64,000 nucleotides of DNA from JACROF01 sp964598995. GTDB lineage: Bacteria > Patescibacteriota > Microgenomatia > Levybacterales > UBA12049. Under the pieces are notes generated by a model, which worked only from the letters and a program-made list of their open reading frames with translations, made no database searches and was not told the origin of the DNA. A program made the translations under genes and the position numbers. Positions 1-9,921 of the stretch are shown here, one piece after another (the stretch's first letter is position 1; each line of letters begins with the position of its first letter). The stretch is taken from the NCBI GenBank assembly GCA_964598995.1, contig CAZRDR010000021.1:1-64000 (forward strand), given 5' to 3'.

Positions 1-1426
1 CAGACGTAATCAAGCGTTTATGTGTCTTGCCATAAAGTGTATATGACTGGTGGAGTGTACCGCTCACCACATCTGAGAGAAGCGTGATGGCACTTCCTGG
101 CAGGACGAGACTCTGGCTATAACGATTAGCAAGCGTAACTGCCGTCTTAAGCGCGGGATAGGTAATAATGACGGGCTGACGATTCTCAATCTCTGCGGTC
201 TTCTCCATCACCATGCGTTCCGCGAGATCATCAGTAATTTCAGGAAGAACGATCGGGGTGAAGAGCTGGTTGAGAGGACTTCGTTCAAGATAGGTCTTAA
301 AATTCCCCTGAGTTATACTCGCAATGATCGGGATTTTGCCGTTTTGGATATAGGGGGCAAGTGCTCCTGAGAGATCGAGGCCAAAACTCCCTCCACCGAT
401 CATATCCTGAAATTCAGGAATATAAAGAATAACATTTTGTGCATGCGATACTTCTTCGATAATCGCCTCGACTCTGCCTTGGAGTTCTCCTTGCGTCGTC
501 GCACCTGCAAGCAGTGATCCGACGAGTAACTCAAGAATAGTTTTGTAACGGAGTTCTGAAGGAGTCTTACCAGAAAAACTTGATAGAGTTAATTTCTGAA
601 CCAACTGTTCCTTACCAGTTCCAGCCTCACCAACGAGTACGACATTATTATTTTCAAGCTTTGCCAGGCTTTCAATTAACTTTTCGTACTCCTTCTCTCT
701 TCCGACAATTGAGACGTCCTTCTCAGTCAAGCTATTGGTGAAATTGCGGGTATATTTCTTTGTCTCAAGCGTCCAGCCATTAACGAGTACTTCACCGATC
801 CCTCCGCCATTCCCTTCGATATGGAACTTACGGAGTTCTTCCTCATACGGGAACTGCAGCCTCGTCCAAACTAAAATCTGCATGATGTCCTCAGGCTTTA
901 GTTTTTTAGTAAACAACAACTTTGATTGGTCTTCCTCAAGTAGTAAGTAAGCAGCTACGAGGTCCATCGTCGTAACTCTCTTACCCCCTACCTCTTTTGC
1001 TAATTTATAAGCAAACTCTGGCAATATAGCATTTTTTAGATCAGATTTAGGCAGATCCTCTCTGGTGATATTTGCCCGTTCCAAGAAGAATCGGACTTGT
1101 GGATACTGAAGAAGATCGTGGATGACATGAGACGCCTGCGTGTAATGATAGACAGACGCTAAAGCTGGGAATGTCATGACCTGGAGTGCCTCATGTTCGG
1201 TAACCTCGTTTACCGTCTGTTTGGATTGAATCCGCGAAATTTTATACCGATAAAAAATCTCACTCATGATGATCACATTGAGAAGAAATAAAGGAATCGT
1301 CGGGGTAGAGTCCATCATCCACGCAAGCAGACTCACGAGCAGTATCAGGAGTACTAAGGTAATGCGTACAGCTTTACTGAGTGGATTTCGATAAAAACGA
1401 TAAAGCGTAATAAAATGATAGTCCAT
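1..1426 (-). CDS. Membrane-anchored Clp-like AAA+ ATPase, 3' end outside window
   Basis: About 475 codons are open from an ATG at 1426 to the left edge. The N-terminus carries two hydrophobic segments (about residues 15-32 and 36-48), followed by a Clp-N-like helical region and an AAA+ domain with Walker A GEAGTGKE at 266-273. Alignment by eye with the ClpC encoded just upstream shows that two catalytic features are changed. The Walker B motif reads LYIPEFQ (about 334-340) where ClpC has LFIDEIH, so the metal-binding Asp is replaced by Pro. The arginine-finger stretch ERRFQP is replaced by LNQLFTP. The gene starts 11 nt after the small membrane protein gene and lies in the same direction as clpC. 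Inference: a ClpC paralogue tethered to the membrane whose first ring may bind but not hydrolyse ATP. The second AAA domain, if present, is outside the window. Confidence 0.8.
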   Translation of the reverse strand, partial: MDYHFITLYRFYRNPLSKAVRITLVLLILLVSLLAWMMDSTPTIPLFLLNVIIMSEIFYRYKISRIQSKQTVNEVTEHEALQVMTFPALASVYHYTQASHVIHDLLQYPQVRFFLERANITREDLPKSDLKNAILPEFAYKLAKEVGGKRVTTMDLVAAYLLLEEDQSKLLFTKKLKPEDIMQILVWTRLQFPYEEELRKFHIEGNGGGIGEVLVNGWTLETKKYTRNFTNSLTEKDVSIVGREKEYEKLIESLAKLENNNVVLVGEAGTGKEQLVQKLTLSSFSGKTPSELRYKTILELLVGSLLAGATTQGELQGRVEAIIEEVSHAQNVILYIPEFQDMIGGGSFGLDLSGALAPYIQNGKIPIIASITQGNFKTYLERSPLNQLFTPIVLPEITDDLAERMVMEKTAEIENRQPVIITYPALKTAVTLANRYSQSLVLPGSAITLLSDVVSGTLHQSYTLYGKTHKRLITS

Positions 1427-1437
1427 AGTTAGTTACC

Positions 1438-1767
1438 TCACCAGATCAACAGCGCAACGGTAAATATCGGAAAGACGATAAACCCAATGATAAGCGCTGC
1501 TTCAAGCAAAAAAATCGGAACGAACAAGATGAGTGAGGTTAGAATCACCGCACTTTTAACAACGATCCCCATGCCGATTGAAAATCCGACGAGGCCTTTA
1601 CGATATTCATTTTTGATCGGTTGAAAGAATGTCCGAAGTAAGAGTGATACTGAGAAAAATTGGAAAAAAGCTTTATTTACCTCGTGGAAGTATTTGAGAA
1701 GACGAATTGGTGCTTCGCCAAACCAAAAGGCAAGAAAATAAAACGGTAAGAACAGATAGGCAGCCAT
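1438..1767 (-). CDS. Small integral membrane protein between two Clp genes
   Basis: A 109-residue hydrophobic protein. Hydrophobic stretches cover about residues 3-17, 36-50 and 63-109, the last long enough for two helices, joined by a short charged stretch (NEYRKG) around 53-58. No enzyme motif is visible and I do not recognise the family. It sits between clpC (63 nt upstream) and the membrane-anchored Clp-like ATPase (11 nt downstream), so it is probably co-transcribed with the latter. Inference: a membrane partner or anchor for that ATPase; position is the only support. Confidence 0.7.
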   Translation of the reverse strand: MAAYLFLPFYFLAFWFGEAPIRLLKYFHEVNKAFFQFFSVSLLLRTFFQPIKNEYRKGLVGFSIGMGIVVKSAVILTSLILFVPIFLLEAALIIGFIVFPIFTVALLIW

Positions 1768-1830
1768 AAAGTAATACCCCCAAACGAAGAGGTACTTTCA
1801 TCTTAGTATATTAAGAGGAGAAAACTCAAA

Positions 1831-4551
1831 TTAATTAGTAGATGTCGAGGAAGCACTCATGCCATTGGCCGAAGTTGTAACGCCATTTGCCCCATTAGTC
1901 GTCTCTTCCTTTAAGAAAGGTGGGTTAAAATCAGGAGTTGCGAACTGTTGTGCCTGTGGCGCATCAGGCATCGCGTGAGCGTCCCCTGTATCACTTGGAG
2001 CTGGAGTCTGAGGCTGTGGCTGATCAGGCTGGGTCAAAACGTCTTGTTGCGTAGTTTCATCGGCCTTTGCTTCACCTTGAAGAGGTGTGCCACTCCCCTT
2101 ACCAAAACTGAAAGCTGATTTGGACTCATCGTAGTCGACCACGATCGTGTCACCTGGAACGAACTGTTTACTGATCAGGAGCATCGCAACTTGGTTCTCG
2201 ATTGCTGTCTGGATCAGTCGGCGCAGTGGCCTTGCGCCATAGACTGGATCATAGCCTTCTTGAGCAAGCTGGGCAAGCGCTTTATCTGTTGCTTGCATAT
2301 GATAGCCTTGTTCTTCAAGTAACTTTGCCGTCTTAGCAATACCTAGCTTGGCAATCTGGGCCATATCCTGTCGGCGTAATGGCTTAAAGATCACGACGTC
2401 GTCAAAGCGATTGAGGAGTTCTGGTCTGAAGAACTTGCGTAATTCATTAGTTACCATCCCAGCTAGCTCTGAGAATTTCTGCGCGAACTGAGCATCAGTC
2501 TGCGCAGCAGCCTGTGCTTCAGCTCCATCACTTAACTGCTGCTGGATGAGTGCACTTCCGATATTTGAGGTACAGATAACAATCGTATTCTTAAAAGAGA
2601 TCGTGTTCCCTTTATTATCTGTTAGGCGTCCATCCTCAAGTAACTGGAGAAGGATATTAAAGACATCAGGGTGAGCTTTTTCTACCTCATCCAAAAGCAC
2701 AATCGAGTATGGCTTAGCTCTGACTGCCTCAGTTAATTGTCCGCCTTCTTCATAGCCGACATAGCCTGGAGGTGCTCCAATAAGCTTAGCCACTTCGTGC
2801 TTTTCCATATATTCCCTCATATCAAGACGGATGAGTGCGTCATCACGCCCAAAGAGGATCTCGGCTAAGGTTTTAGCTAATTCTGTTTTACCTACTCCAG
2901 TCGGCCCAAGAAAAACAAAAGAGGCAATTGGGCGGTTAGCTGGCGCTAAACCAATACGGCCGCGACGAACTGCTTCAGAGACTGCAGCGACAGCTTCTTG
3001 CTGGTCGATAAGACGATCATGGATACGATCTTCAAGCTTAAGTAACTTAGCACTCTCATCTTCGGTTAACTTCGTGATAGGAATACCAGTCCAATTACTG
3101 ACGACTTTCTCGATATCAGATTTAACGACAGTACTTCCTGTTGCTTGAGAGGTAACCGGAGATTCAGCCATGCCATTATTTTCAAGCTTTTTCTCTCCCT
3201 CTTTGGTATCTGCTTTCGTCTCAACTGCCTTCGTCGGACCAATCCGTCCTAACTTAACATCAGCTGCAGCCTCATCGATCAGATCGACTGCTTTATCAGG
3301 GAGGTACCGCTCACCAATATATTTTTTAGACAATTTAACCGCTGCGACTAAGGTGTCATCTGGGATAGTGACGCTATGAAACTTCTCATATTTCGGACGA
3401 AGCACCTTTAGCATCTCAACAGCTGCTTCCTCAGACGGCTCGTCACAAAGGATAGGCTGAAAACGTCTTTCAAAAGCTTTATCTTTCTCAAAATACTTTC
3501 GGTATTCAGCAGTAGTCGTAGTACCAATGATTTGCATCTGACCACGAGCCAGATACGGCTTTACGATATTTGAAGCGTCTAACGCGCCATCGGTATCACC
3601 TGCACCGATAAGTGTATGAATCTCATCGATGAAGAGAATTATTTTGCCCTCACTGGCAGTTGTTTCATTAATAATACTCTTGAGACGCTCCTCAAACTCC
3701 CCTCGATGACTCGCACCTGCGACCATTGATGCCAGATCTAATTGATAGATCTTTTTGTCTTTCAAATCCGCTGGAACAGAGCCGCTGACGATCGCCTCAG
3801 CTAACCCTTCAACGATCGCTGTCTTTCCGACACCAGCTTCACCGATGATGATGGGATTATTTTTAGTACGGCGTAACAAGACATGGATAAGGCGATCGAC
3901 TTCTTTTTCTCGTCCAGCAATCGGATCTAATTTGCCCTGGCGTGCTTGTTCGGTAAGATCAATTGCATAGGTCTCAAGAACAGACTTTTTACCCGTAGTA
4001 TAGGTCGGATTTTTAGATAGCTTAGTTTGGATTTCTTCTTTCTTAACCCCTTTCTCATTAAGCATCTTTGAAACATCTGAATTGCTATTACAGAACGCAA
4101 CTAATAGATCTTCAGGAGAAATGAAGGAAACACCGCGAGCCTGGACATCTCGGTATGCCTGTTCGAAAAGCTGAGTCGTTGCGTCACTCAAAGTCGCCTG
4201 CCCACTGTAGGTCCCTAAGACTTCTTTACCTTGTACTTCTTTAGCAAGTGCAGCTACATCGACAGAGAAGCCACTAAGTAACTTATAAATATCCTCATCA
4301 TACAAAAGACCAAGCAATAACTGCTCTGGATCGATTTTCTCATGGCGAACGCGTTTCGCTTCATCTTGCGCGTGGTGAAGGACCTGAGTCGTGCGTGCAT
4401 CTAAGTGAGAGAGTGCTGAGATGTTTTGGCGAGAAACAGGATCCATGCGTGAAGTAGGCATGCTTGATGCTTGAGGCTGATCTTGAGGAGGAACCTGCTG
4501 TCCTACAGGCGCAACAGGATCCTTATGCTGATTAAAAAGATTTCCTAACAT
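1831..4551 (-). CDS. clpC: ATP-dependent unfoldase ClpC (two AAA+ domains)
   Basis: A 906-residue Hsp100 unfoldase that threads proteins into ClpP or refolds them. A proline/glutamine-rich N-terminal extension (about 1-40) precedes the Clp-N repeat domain (about 45-185). AAA1 has Walker A GEAGVGKT at 237-244, Walker B ILFIDE near 305-310 and the arginine fingers ERRF near 361. AAA2 has Walker A GPTGVGKT at 549-556 and the later LLDEVEKAHPDVF stretch. The middle domain typical of ClpC (a coiled coil between the two rings) is not recognisable: about residues 437-475 are a low-complexity linker rich in K, E, T and S. The C-terminus (about 825-906) is a P/Q/T/S-rich tail without predicted structure. 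The gene follows the VirB6-like gene by 72 nt. Family assignment is secure; independence from adaptor proteins is inference from the missing middle domain. Confidence 0.95.
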   Translation of the reverse strand: MLGNLFNQHKDPVAPVGQQVPPQDQPQASSMPTSRMDPVSRQNISALSHLDARTTQVLHHAQDEAKRVRHEKIDPEQLLLGLLYDEDIYKLLSGFSVDVAALAKEVQGKEVLGTYSGQATLSDATTQLFEQAYRDVQARGVSFISPEDLLVAFCNSNSDVSKMLNEKGVKKEEIQTKLSKNPTYTTGKKSVLETYAIDLTEQARQGKLDPIAGREKEVDRLIHVLLRRTKNNPIIIGEAGVGKTAIVEGLAEAIVSGSVPADLKDKKIYQLDLASMVAGASHRGEFEERLKSIINETTASEGKIILFIDEIHTLIGAGDTDGALDASNIVKPYLARGQMQIIGTTTTAEYRKYFEKDKAFERRFQPILCDEPSEEAAVEMLKVLRPKYEKFHSVTIPDDTLVAAVKLSKKYIGERYLPDKAVDLIDEAAADVKLGRIGPTKAVETKADTKEGEKKLENNGMAESPVTSQATGSTVVKSDIEKVVSNWTGIPITKLTEDESAKLLKLEDRIHDRLIDQQEAVAAVSEAVRRGRIGLAPANRPIASFVFLGPTGVGKTELAKTLAEILFGRDDALIRLDMREYMEKHEVAKLIGAPPGYVGYEEGGQLTEAVRAKPYSIVLLDEVEKAHPDVFNILLQLLEDGRLTDNKGNTISFKNTIVICTSNIGSALIQQQLSDGAEAQAAAQTDAQFAQKFSELAGMVTNELRKFFRPELLNRFDDVVIFKPLRRQDMAQIAKLGIAKTAKLLEEQGYHMQATDKALAQLAQEGYDPVYGARPLRRLIQTAIENQVAMLLISKQFVPGDTIVVDYDESKSAFSFGKGSGTPLQGEAKADETTQQDVLTQPDQPQPQTPAPSDTGDAHAMPDAPQAQQFATPDFNPPFLKEETTNGANGVTTSANGMSASSTSTN

Positions 4552-4623
4552 GGGCAGAAAACACGAGTATACTTCGCGCTATAATTATTTAATACAAATT
4601 CTCAAGAAAGAGCAAGTGTTAAT

Positions 4624-7600
4624 CTACTCAGGCTTATCTAATGGTATTGCTACTGCTTGCTCTTCAGTTTGAGATTTAGCGCAATTAGCTACATTCACGA
4701 GCGACTCTGGTTCGTTCGCTCCAGATAGCGTCGCGAGAGCCATCACAGCTGCTTCTTTTTTCGCTTTGAGATAACCAAGTACTTCATCATGGGAGAAGCC
4801 ACCCAAAAGTAAGAAAGGTAGGATATCACCAACTAACTTCATACCTTGCGTGATATTCTCTTCGGATTCTGATGTGAGGAGATTAATCACATTTTCTGTC
4901 TCTGACTTCTCCTCAGTAACCCATTCTTCTCTACTTTGTTCTTTATTTTCGCGAGTTTTTGGTACATCACCCTTGATAAATCGTTCATAAAACATCTTCT
5001 TGATCGCCTCATAGTCATCAAGGGATACTTTCTGCACGTTATTCTGCTTAGGTAGTCGAGCCGGCTTAACTTTATGCTGTTGTTTTGCAAGCCTATCGTT
5101 AACAAGTTTTACCAGAACCTTAGCAAATGGATCGCCTTTCTTTTCGAGTTGTTGATAGATAGTGGTTATCTCCTGTTGAGTAGTACTTGGAATAGAGATA
5201 AATTGCTGCATAATCTGCGCAGCATTTTCGTTTTGTGTGCGGTTTTCAAGTAATAACACTCGAGCTTTATTTGCTGCAACAGGAGTGATCTCCCCATGTG
5301 CTAATGAAAGCAATGTCGATGAAACATTGTCAGAAGTTTTTTCTCTTTCGAGCGTTTCTTTAAGCGTAGAATAAACTTCTCTCAACTTGTCATCAGTGAT
5401 CTGCAGAGGATTATCGAGATACTGTAGAAACTTCATAGTACTCTGAGTCTGCTCAGCTGAAACTTTATCCATTACAGTCATGATTGTTGCAGCTGATTCA
5501 TTGCCTGACTGACGTGACTTTACGAGTTCTTCTCGAGCAGAACGGAATTCTTGTTGAAGCGGGAGGGCAATAAGAGATGGATCAAGTACTCCCTGAAGTG
5601 TGTTCATAATTGCTGTTGGGGTATCCTCAATCAGTGGAGCCTCTGAACTTGCGGTCAAAGCCATAAGTGTTGCTGCGGATTGGTCACCTTGTGCTGTTCT
5701 CGTCTGGAGTGATTTCTTCAGGGAATTGAGTTGTGCTGACTCATCTGCAGTCAGACTCAAGTTTTGTAGAGACTTACTGAGTACCCGTGCGAGATCTCTC
5801 ATACTCCCTTGCTGGCTAGACTGAGTCTCAAATGAGGCAACATCTCTAAGCGTAGGGACTGTGAGCTTAATCTGTGGAGCCGTCTGTAACGTTTGGTCAG
5901 CTTCAGATACAGTTACCTCTGCTGCCTGCATCGTCTGAGTGTTTGCAGTCTTTTGGGCAGTATTCTTCACTGAAAGAAGCGTTTGTTCATCTGACTGCTG
6001 AAGTGTCGTGAGGACACTCTTTCCAGCTTCTAATTTAGCTTTAAGATATCCAGTTATCTCCTCTTTAGAAAAGCCGCCTAAGAGAAGGAATGGTAAGATT
6101 TCACCAACTCTATCCATTCCCATTTGGACTTGGTTTGGATCACTTGAGGCTAGGAGATTAATCGTATCGCTGATATCAGTCGTCTCTTTCGTAATCCAGG
6201 CTTCACGAGTGGTATTAGCTGGTGGTTCTGCGCTCGAATAGTTATCAGACCAAAGTTTCTTTACACTTTCATAATCCTCAAGTGAAACTTGCTGAATTCG
6301 ATTCTTGGTCGGAATAGTAGCTGAAGTCACACTCGCTGCTGCTGGATGAAGTTGTTTAGTAAAGGCCCTCAGGAGTGACGTCGCTAACGTATTATTAGTA
6401 GACTTTGCCTCGATAAGTTTTTTGTAGAGAGACTCAAGCCCTGCCTGTGTCTCTGGTTGAACTGAAGCCACTTCATCTTTAAGATAAATTGCTAACTCAT
6501 CACCATGAGAAGCATTAGTATTGATGACTGCAATCAAGTTAACAATACTCTCCTGAGTGAGTGGAGCACGTAAAGTCTTGAGTACTAGTTGGGCTGTCGT
6601 ATTTCTATCTTCACTTGCTTGGGCTACTCGCTCAACCAACTTCTTATAATGCATTTGCTCTGATGCTGTAGATAAATTCTCAGGATTACTTAACCTCGTT
6701 AACAATGTCTCTGCGTCAGTCTGATAATTAAGCTTTAGCTTGGTAGCTTCGTTAGTAATCTCAACAGCGAGTGGGTCATTGGATCTCGTTAGTACCGCAA
6801 GCTTGTCATGCAGCTCCTGGAAATACTGAACGGTATTTTTTTCTCCAGCAATTTCGGGAGTGACAAGAGCAAGCATGGTTGTTGCAAATTGACTACGTTC
6901 ACTTTCAGACAGCTTACTTGGCAACGTCTCAAGCAATTGTGTTGCACTCAGGATCATCGTAGCCAGCGGGTTGTTTTCACTACTTTCCTTGATAACTTCA
7001 TCGCGAATCTGAACCATTCTTTCTCGCTCTTTAGTATCGGTTATCCTTTCAGGATGAGACAGATGCTCAAGGACATTCTTAATACTGGTGATCTGTGATG
7101 ACTCTTTCGTTTCTGACTTCGTCTCAAAGCGAGCAATATCGGTAAGCTTAGGTACAGACAACTCAGTCTTTTTCAGAAGAGTTACATCAAATGGTGCATT
7201 TGGAGCAGCTGTCTGATTGACTACCGTATTCGTTTCATCATTATTTGTCGTATTCGTAGTTGAGTAATTGTAGTTATTTACCACTGTCGTTGGCGCGCTA
7301 ATTGAAGTATCTTTCTCATCGATTTCAGCTGAAGCTGCCAAGTGTTTTGTCTCAGTCTTTACTGCCTGCTTCGTTTCAACAAGAGTATCTTCTTCATCTT
7401 GCTGAGTTGTCGTATCCTCAAGAACGTTCTTGCCTGCTTCTATTTTAGCTTTGAGATAGGCGATCATCTCAGTCTGTGAGAACCCGCCGATGAGTAGGAA
7501 TGGTAAGATATCTGAGACCTGCTGCATTCCTTGTTCAACTTCTTGGGGATTACTCGATGAGAGTAAATTCACTGTCTCTTGGATACTTGCGATGTCACTC

Positions 7601-9921
7601 TGGATCCATTCTTTACGACCTGATTGGCCGACAGGGACTTCAACATTTTTATAATTTTCTTTCCACATCTTCTTAACCGCTTCATAATCCTCCAGGGACA
7701 CCTGCTGGATACGGTTAACCTGAGGCAGAGTACCTGATTTCAATTTGGCTGTGGCAGAGACAGGAGCAACTGCAGCTTTTTGTGATGTCAGCGTCTTTAA
7801 CAGGAGCGTTGCGAGTGGATCGCCTTTTTTACTTGCTTCCTCAAGTGTCGTATGAAGTTGCTCCATGTCTTTCTCTGTTGTCTTATCAGAGGTAGAGACT
7901 GTCTTGAGAAGCTCTGCAGCTAATGGATTACCCTGTGCTTTGGCCTCAAGTAGCTGATCCTGGATCTTTCTAACCTGTTCAGGACTTGAAGCGTTATCGA
8001 GATTTTGGGCAAGCATCGTTGCTAACGGATTACCTGATTTACTCGCAGCCATAATCTTCTCGCGAAGTGTCGTGTAGTTAGCCTTTTCACTTGTATTGGT
8101 TACTTTCTCTGGGTGCGAAATTCCCTGTAGAAGCTGCTGGAGGTTCGTTACTTGGTTAGTCGTGTAGTTATTAACATTATTAAGAATAGTCGTCGCGAAC
8201 TGATTGCCTTCCTTTGCGGCTTTACCCAACTCTTGTTTGATCTCAACTATTTTCTGCTGGTCACGCTTAGAGGTGATGAGTGTCGGCTGCGCTAAGTGCT
8301 GTACGAGACTCTGCATCTGCTGGGAGACTGAAGAAGCCGATGACTGCGATGAGTAACTCGTATAGGTCGTGGCTGCATTAAGTATGTTCGTCGCGACAGA
8401 ATTGCCTTTCTGACTCTCAGTCACTAACTTTTCTTTGATAACGCGCAGACGATCTCGCTCGGTGCTTGAGGCGACTGTGGTTGGATTCGCGATATTGATA
8501 AGAGTCTGCTTCATGCGCTCAATCTCACGCTGTGAGTTAACGTCATGACTCAGACGAGTCGACTCATAGCGAGCGATATCACGCATCGTCGGAATTGAAA
8601 GATTGGTCAGACGTGAAATTTCTGTCTGGTTATTGCGAGTTACGAGCGTTGGGCGTTCTACCGTTCGGCTGGCTGTAGTAGGAATATCTCTCGCAAGTCC
8701 CGTCGTCTTAGGGATTTCAAACCGCTTCGCAAATGGAAGAGCCCTTGCCAGTCCAGTCGTAGCTGGTGGAGGAGTTCCTGGAGGGAGCGGCGTAAGAGGA
8801 GCTACAGGTCTATTATTAAGCATCGTATAGACCTGTTTGATCAGAGGGTTATTCTGATAATTAAAGGCCATCATGTAGTCTAAAAAGATCTGCAGCAGAA
8901 TAAATGGCAAAATAATCACCGTCCAGAGCATCAGGAGCGCAACTAGGTAGAGAGCGAAAGTATCAGGCAAATTCACACTATTATTAAGACCGATGTTCTG
9001 ACCTGGGCCACCGAGTAAGATGTTAATAGCGGTCGGGTAGACAGCATCTGCTGGATTATTTACTCCTGAAAAATTAAAAATGAGCGGCAACCCTGAATGC
9101 CAGAGGCGAACCAGACCAGATAAAAATACAGCAAAGAGAGGCGCATAAAGTAACCATCTGAAGAATTCCCCCACCCAAATTTTGGCAGTATTTCGCAGTG
9201 GGTAAAACAAGAGAAGTAGTGGGAAGATGGGCGAGACGATGATCAAGAACCACAGGATGATTTTACGGAAAATCAGGAGGATGACCATCGCATAATAGGT
9301 AAAGGCTGTAAGTTTTACTAGCAGTAATGAGATAAAGGCAGACTCATCAAAAGATTGGCCGAAAACCCGCAGTCCCTGAAACGACTGGTAATTAAAGCCA
9401 ACATATAAAAGATCTTTTTGGGAAATAATTTGTCCGGCCTGGTTACGCAGGAAAAATCCTTGGAAGATATCAATAATTTGATAGAGAAACTGCACCAGCG
9501 AGAATGAAAAAGTCACAAGTAATACCACGAGGAAAAATCGCGGCAGGAAGCGTTTGGCAGATAGACTTCTGCCTCGCGTTATGATCAAGATAAATGCTGT
9601 AACTAAAATAACGAAGAGAAAAAGTGCATAGACTATTCGCTGAATCGTCTGCCAGAGTGGAACAAGCGGATTGTTACTATACGCACTATCTGATGCCCAT
9701 TTATAGTCTCTTAGCGTCCAGTCCAGTAACTGACCAGAACGAGCAGCATTTTTACCAATAGTCGTAACCTCAGGGTCTTTAATCCATGAGCCCTCTTGAG
9801 GCAAATCTTGAGCTTGGACAGTATCGACCGCTGTAGTGTCAGCAGCGTGAATAATAGCTGTCGATAGCGGGCTGAGTAAAATCCCTAATACCAATAAAAT
9901 CGAAACTAAATATTTTTTCAT
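4624..9921 (-). CDS. Giant VirB6/TrbL-like membrane protein with three C-terminal repeats
   Basis: A 1765-residue protein. It opens with a signal-like segment (about 5-27). A polytopic membrane region of about six to eight helices (about 90-360) follows, resembling the VirB6/TrbL inner-membrane channel subunit of type IV secretion-like systems. A proline-rich linker (about 370-400) leads to roughly 1360 soluble residues, rich in Q, T, S, N and E. Within these, a block of about 100 residues occurs three times (about 735-835, 1205-1304 and 1625-1729). Each copy starts with a VSLEDYE-type motif and ends with a LPFLLLGGFS-type motif followed by a YLKAK helix. A shorter unit with the pattern GNPLAT/ILN recurs between them. 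The start codon overlaps the stop of the pilin-like gene (TAATG). The membrane-domain assignment is by composition and by its pilin-like neighbour, not a secure family call; the function of the repeat region is unknown. Confidence 0.8.
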   Translation of the reverse strand: MKKYLVSILLVLGILLSPLSTAIIHAADTTAVDTVQAQDLPQEGSWIKDPEVTTIGKNAARSGQLLDWTLRDYKWASDSAYSNNPLVPLWQTIQRIVYALFLFVILVTAFILIITRGRSLSAKRFLPRFFLVVLLVTFSFSLVQFLYQIIDIFQGFFLRNQAGQIISQKDLLYVGFNYQSFQGLRVFGQSFDESAFISLLLVKLTAFTYYAMVILLIFRKIILWFLIIVSPIFPLLLLFYPLRNTAKIWVGEFFRWLLYAPLFAVFLSGLVRLWHSGLPLIFNFSGVNNPADAVYPTAINILLGGPGQNIGLNNSVNLPDTFALYLVALLMLWTVIILPFILLQIFLDYMMAFNYQNNPLIKQVYTMLNNRPVAPLTPLPPGTPPPATTGLARALPFAKRFEIPKTTGLARDIPTTASRTVERPTLVTRNNQTEISRLTNLSIPTMRDIARYESTRLSHDVNSQREIERMKQTLINIANPTTVASSTERDRLRVIKEKLVTESQKGNSVATNILNAATTYTSYSSQSSASSVSQQMQSLVQHLAQPTLITSKRDQQKIVEIKQELGKAAKEGNQFATTILNNVNNYTTNQVTNLQQLLQGISHPEKVTNTSEKANYTTLREKIMAASKSGNPLATMLAQNLDNASSPEQVRKIQDQLLEAKAQGNPLAAELLKTVSTSDKTTEKDMEQLHTTLEEASKKGDPLATLLLKTLTSQKAAVAPVSATAKLKSGTLPQVNRIQQVSLEDYEAVKKMWKENYKNVEVPVGQSGRKEWIQSDIASIQETVNLLSSSNPQEVEQGMQQVSDILPFLLIGGFSQTEMIAYLKAKIEAGKNVLEDTTTQQDEEDTLVETKQAVKTETKHLAASAEIDEKDTSISAPTTVVNNYNYSTTNTTNNDETNTVVNQTAAPNAPFDVTLLKKTELSVPKLTDIARFETKSETKESSQITSIKNVLEHLSHPERITDTKERERMVQIRDEVIKESSENNPLATMILSATQLLETLPSKLSESERSQFATTMLALVTPEIAGEKNTVQYFQELHDKLAVLTRSNDPLAVEITNEATKLKLNYQTDAETLLTRLSNPENLSTASEQMHYKKLVERVAQASEDRNTTAQLVLKTLRAPLTQESIVNLIAVINTNASHGDELAIYLKDEVASVQPETQAGLESLYKKLIEAKSTNNTLATSLLRAFTKQLHPAAASVTSATIPTKNRIQQVSLEDYESVKKLWSDNYSSAEPPANTTREAWITKETTDISDTINLLASSDPNQVQMGMDRVGEILPFLLLGGFSKEEITGYLKAKLEAGKSVLTTLQQSDEQTLLSVKNTAQKTANTQTMQAAEVTVSEADQTLQTAPQIKLTVPTLRDVASFETQSSQQGSMRDLARVLSKSLQNLSLTADESAQLNSLKKSLQTRTAQGDQSAATLMALTASSEAPLIEDTPTAIMNTLQGVLDPSLIALPLQQEFRSAREELVKSRQSGNESAATIMTVMDKVSAEQTQSTMKFLQYLDNPLQITDDKLREVYSTLKETLEREKTSDNVSSTLLSLAHGEITPVAANKARVLLLENRTQNENAAQIMQQFISIPSTTQQEITTIYQQLEKKGDPFAKVLVKLVNDRLAKQQHKVKPARLPKQNNVQKVSLDDYEAIKKMFYERFIKGDVPKTRENKEQSREEWVTEEKSETENVINLLTSESEENITQGMKLVGDILPFLLLGGFSHDEVLGYLKAKKEAAVMALATLSGANEPESLVNVANCAKSQTEEQAVAIPLDKPE

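Noticed and set aside
735..950. 71-codon ORF on the plus strand
   Set aside because: It is antisense to the Clp-like gene that runs off the left edge, whose AAA motifs read clearly in the other frame.
2831..3148. 105-codon ORF antisense to clpC
   Set aside because: It is a shadow of the AAA2 region; Arg/Ser-rich, with no promoter or ribosome site.
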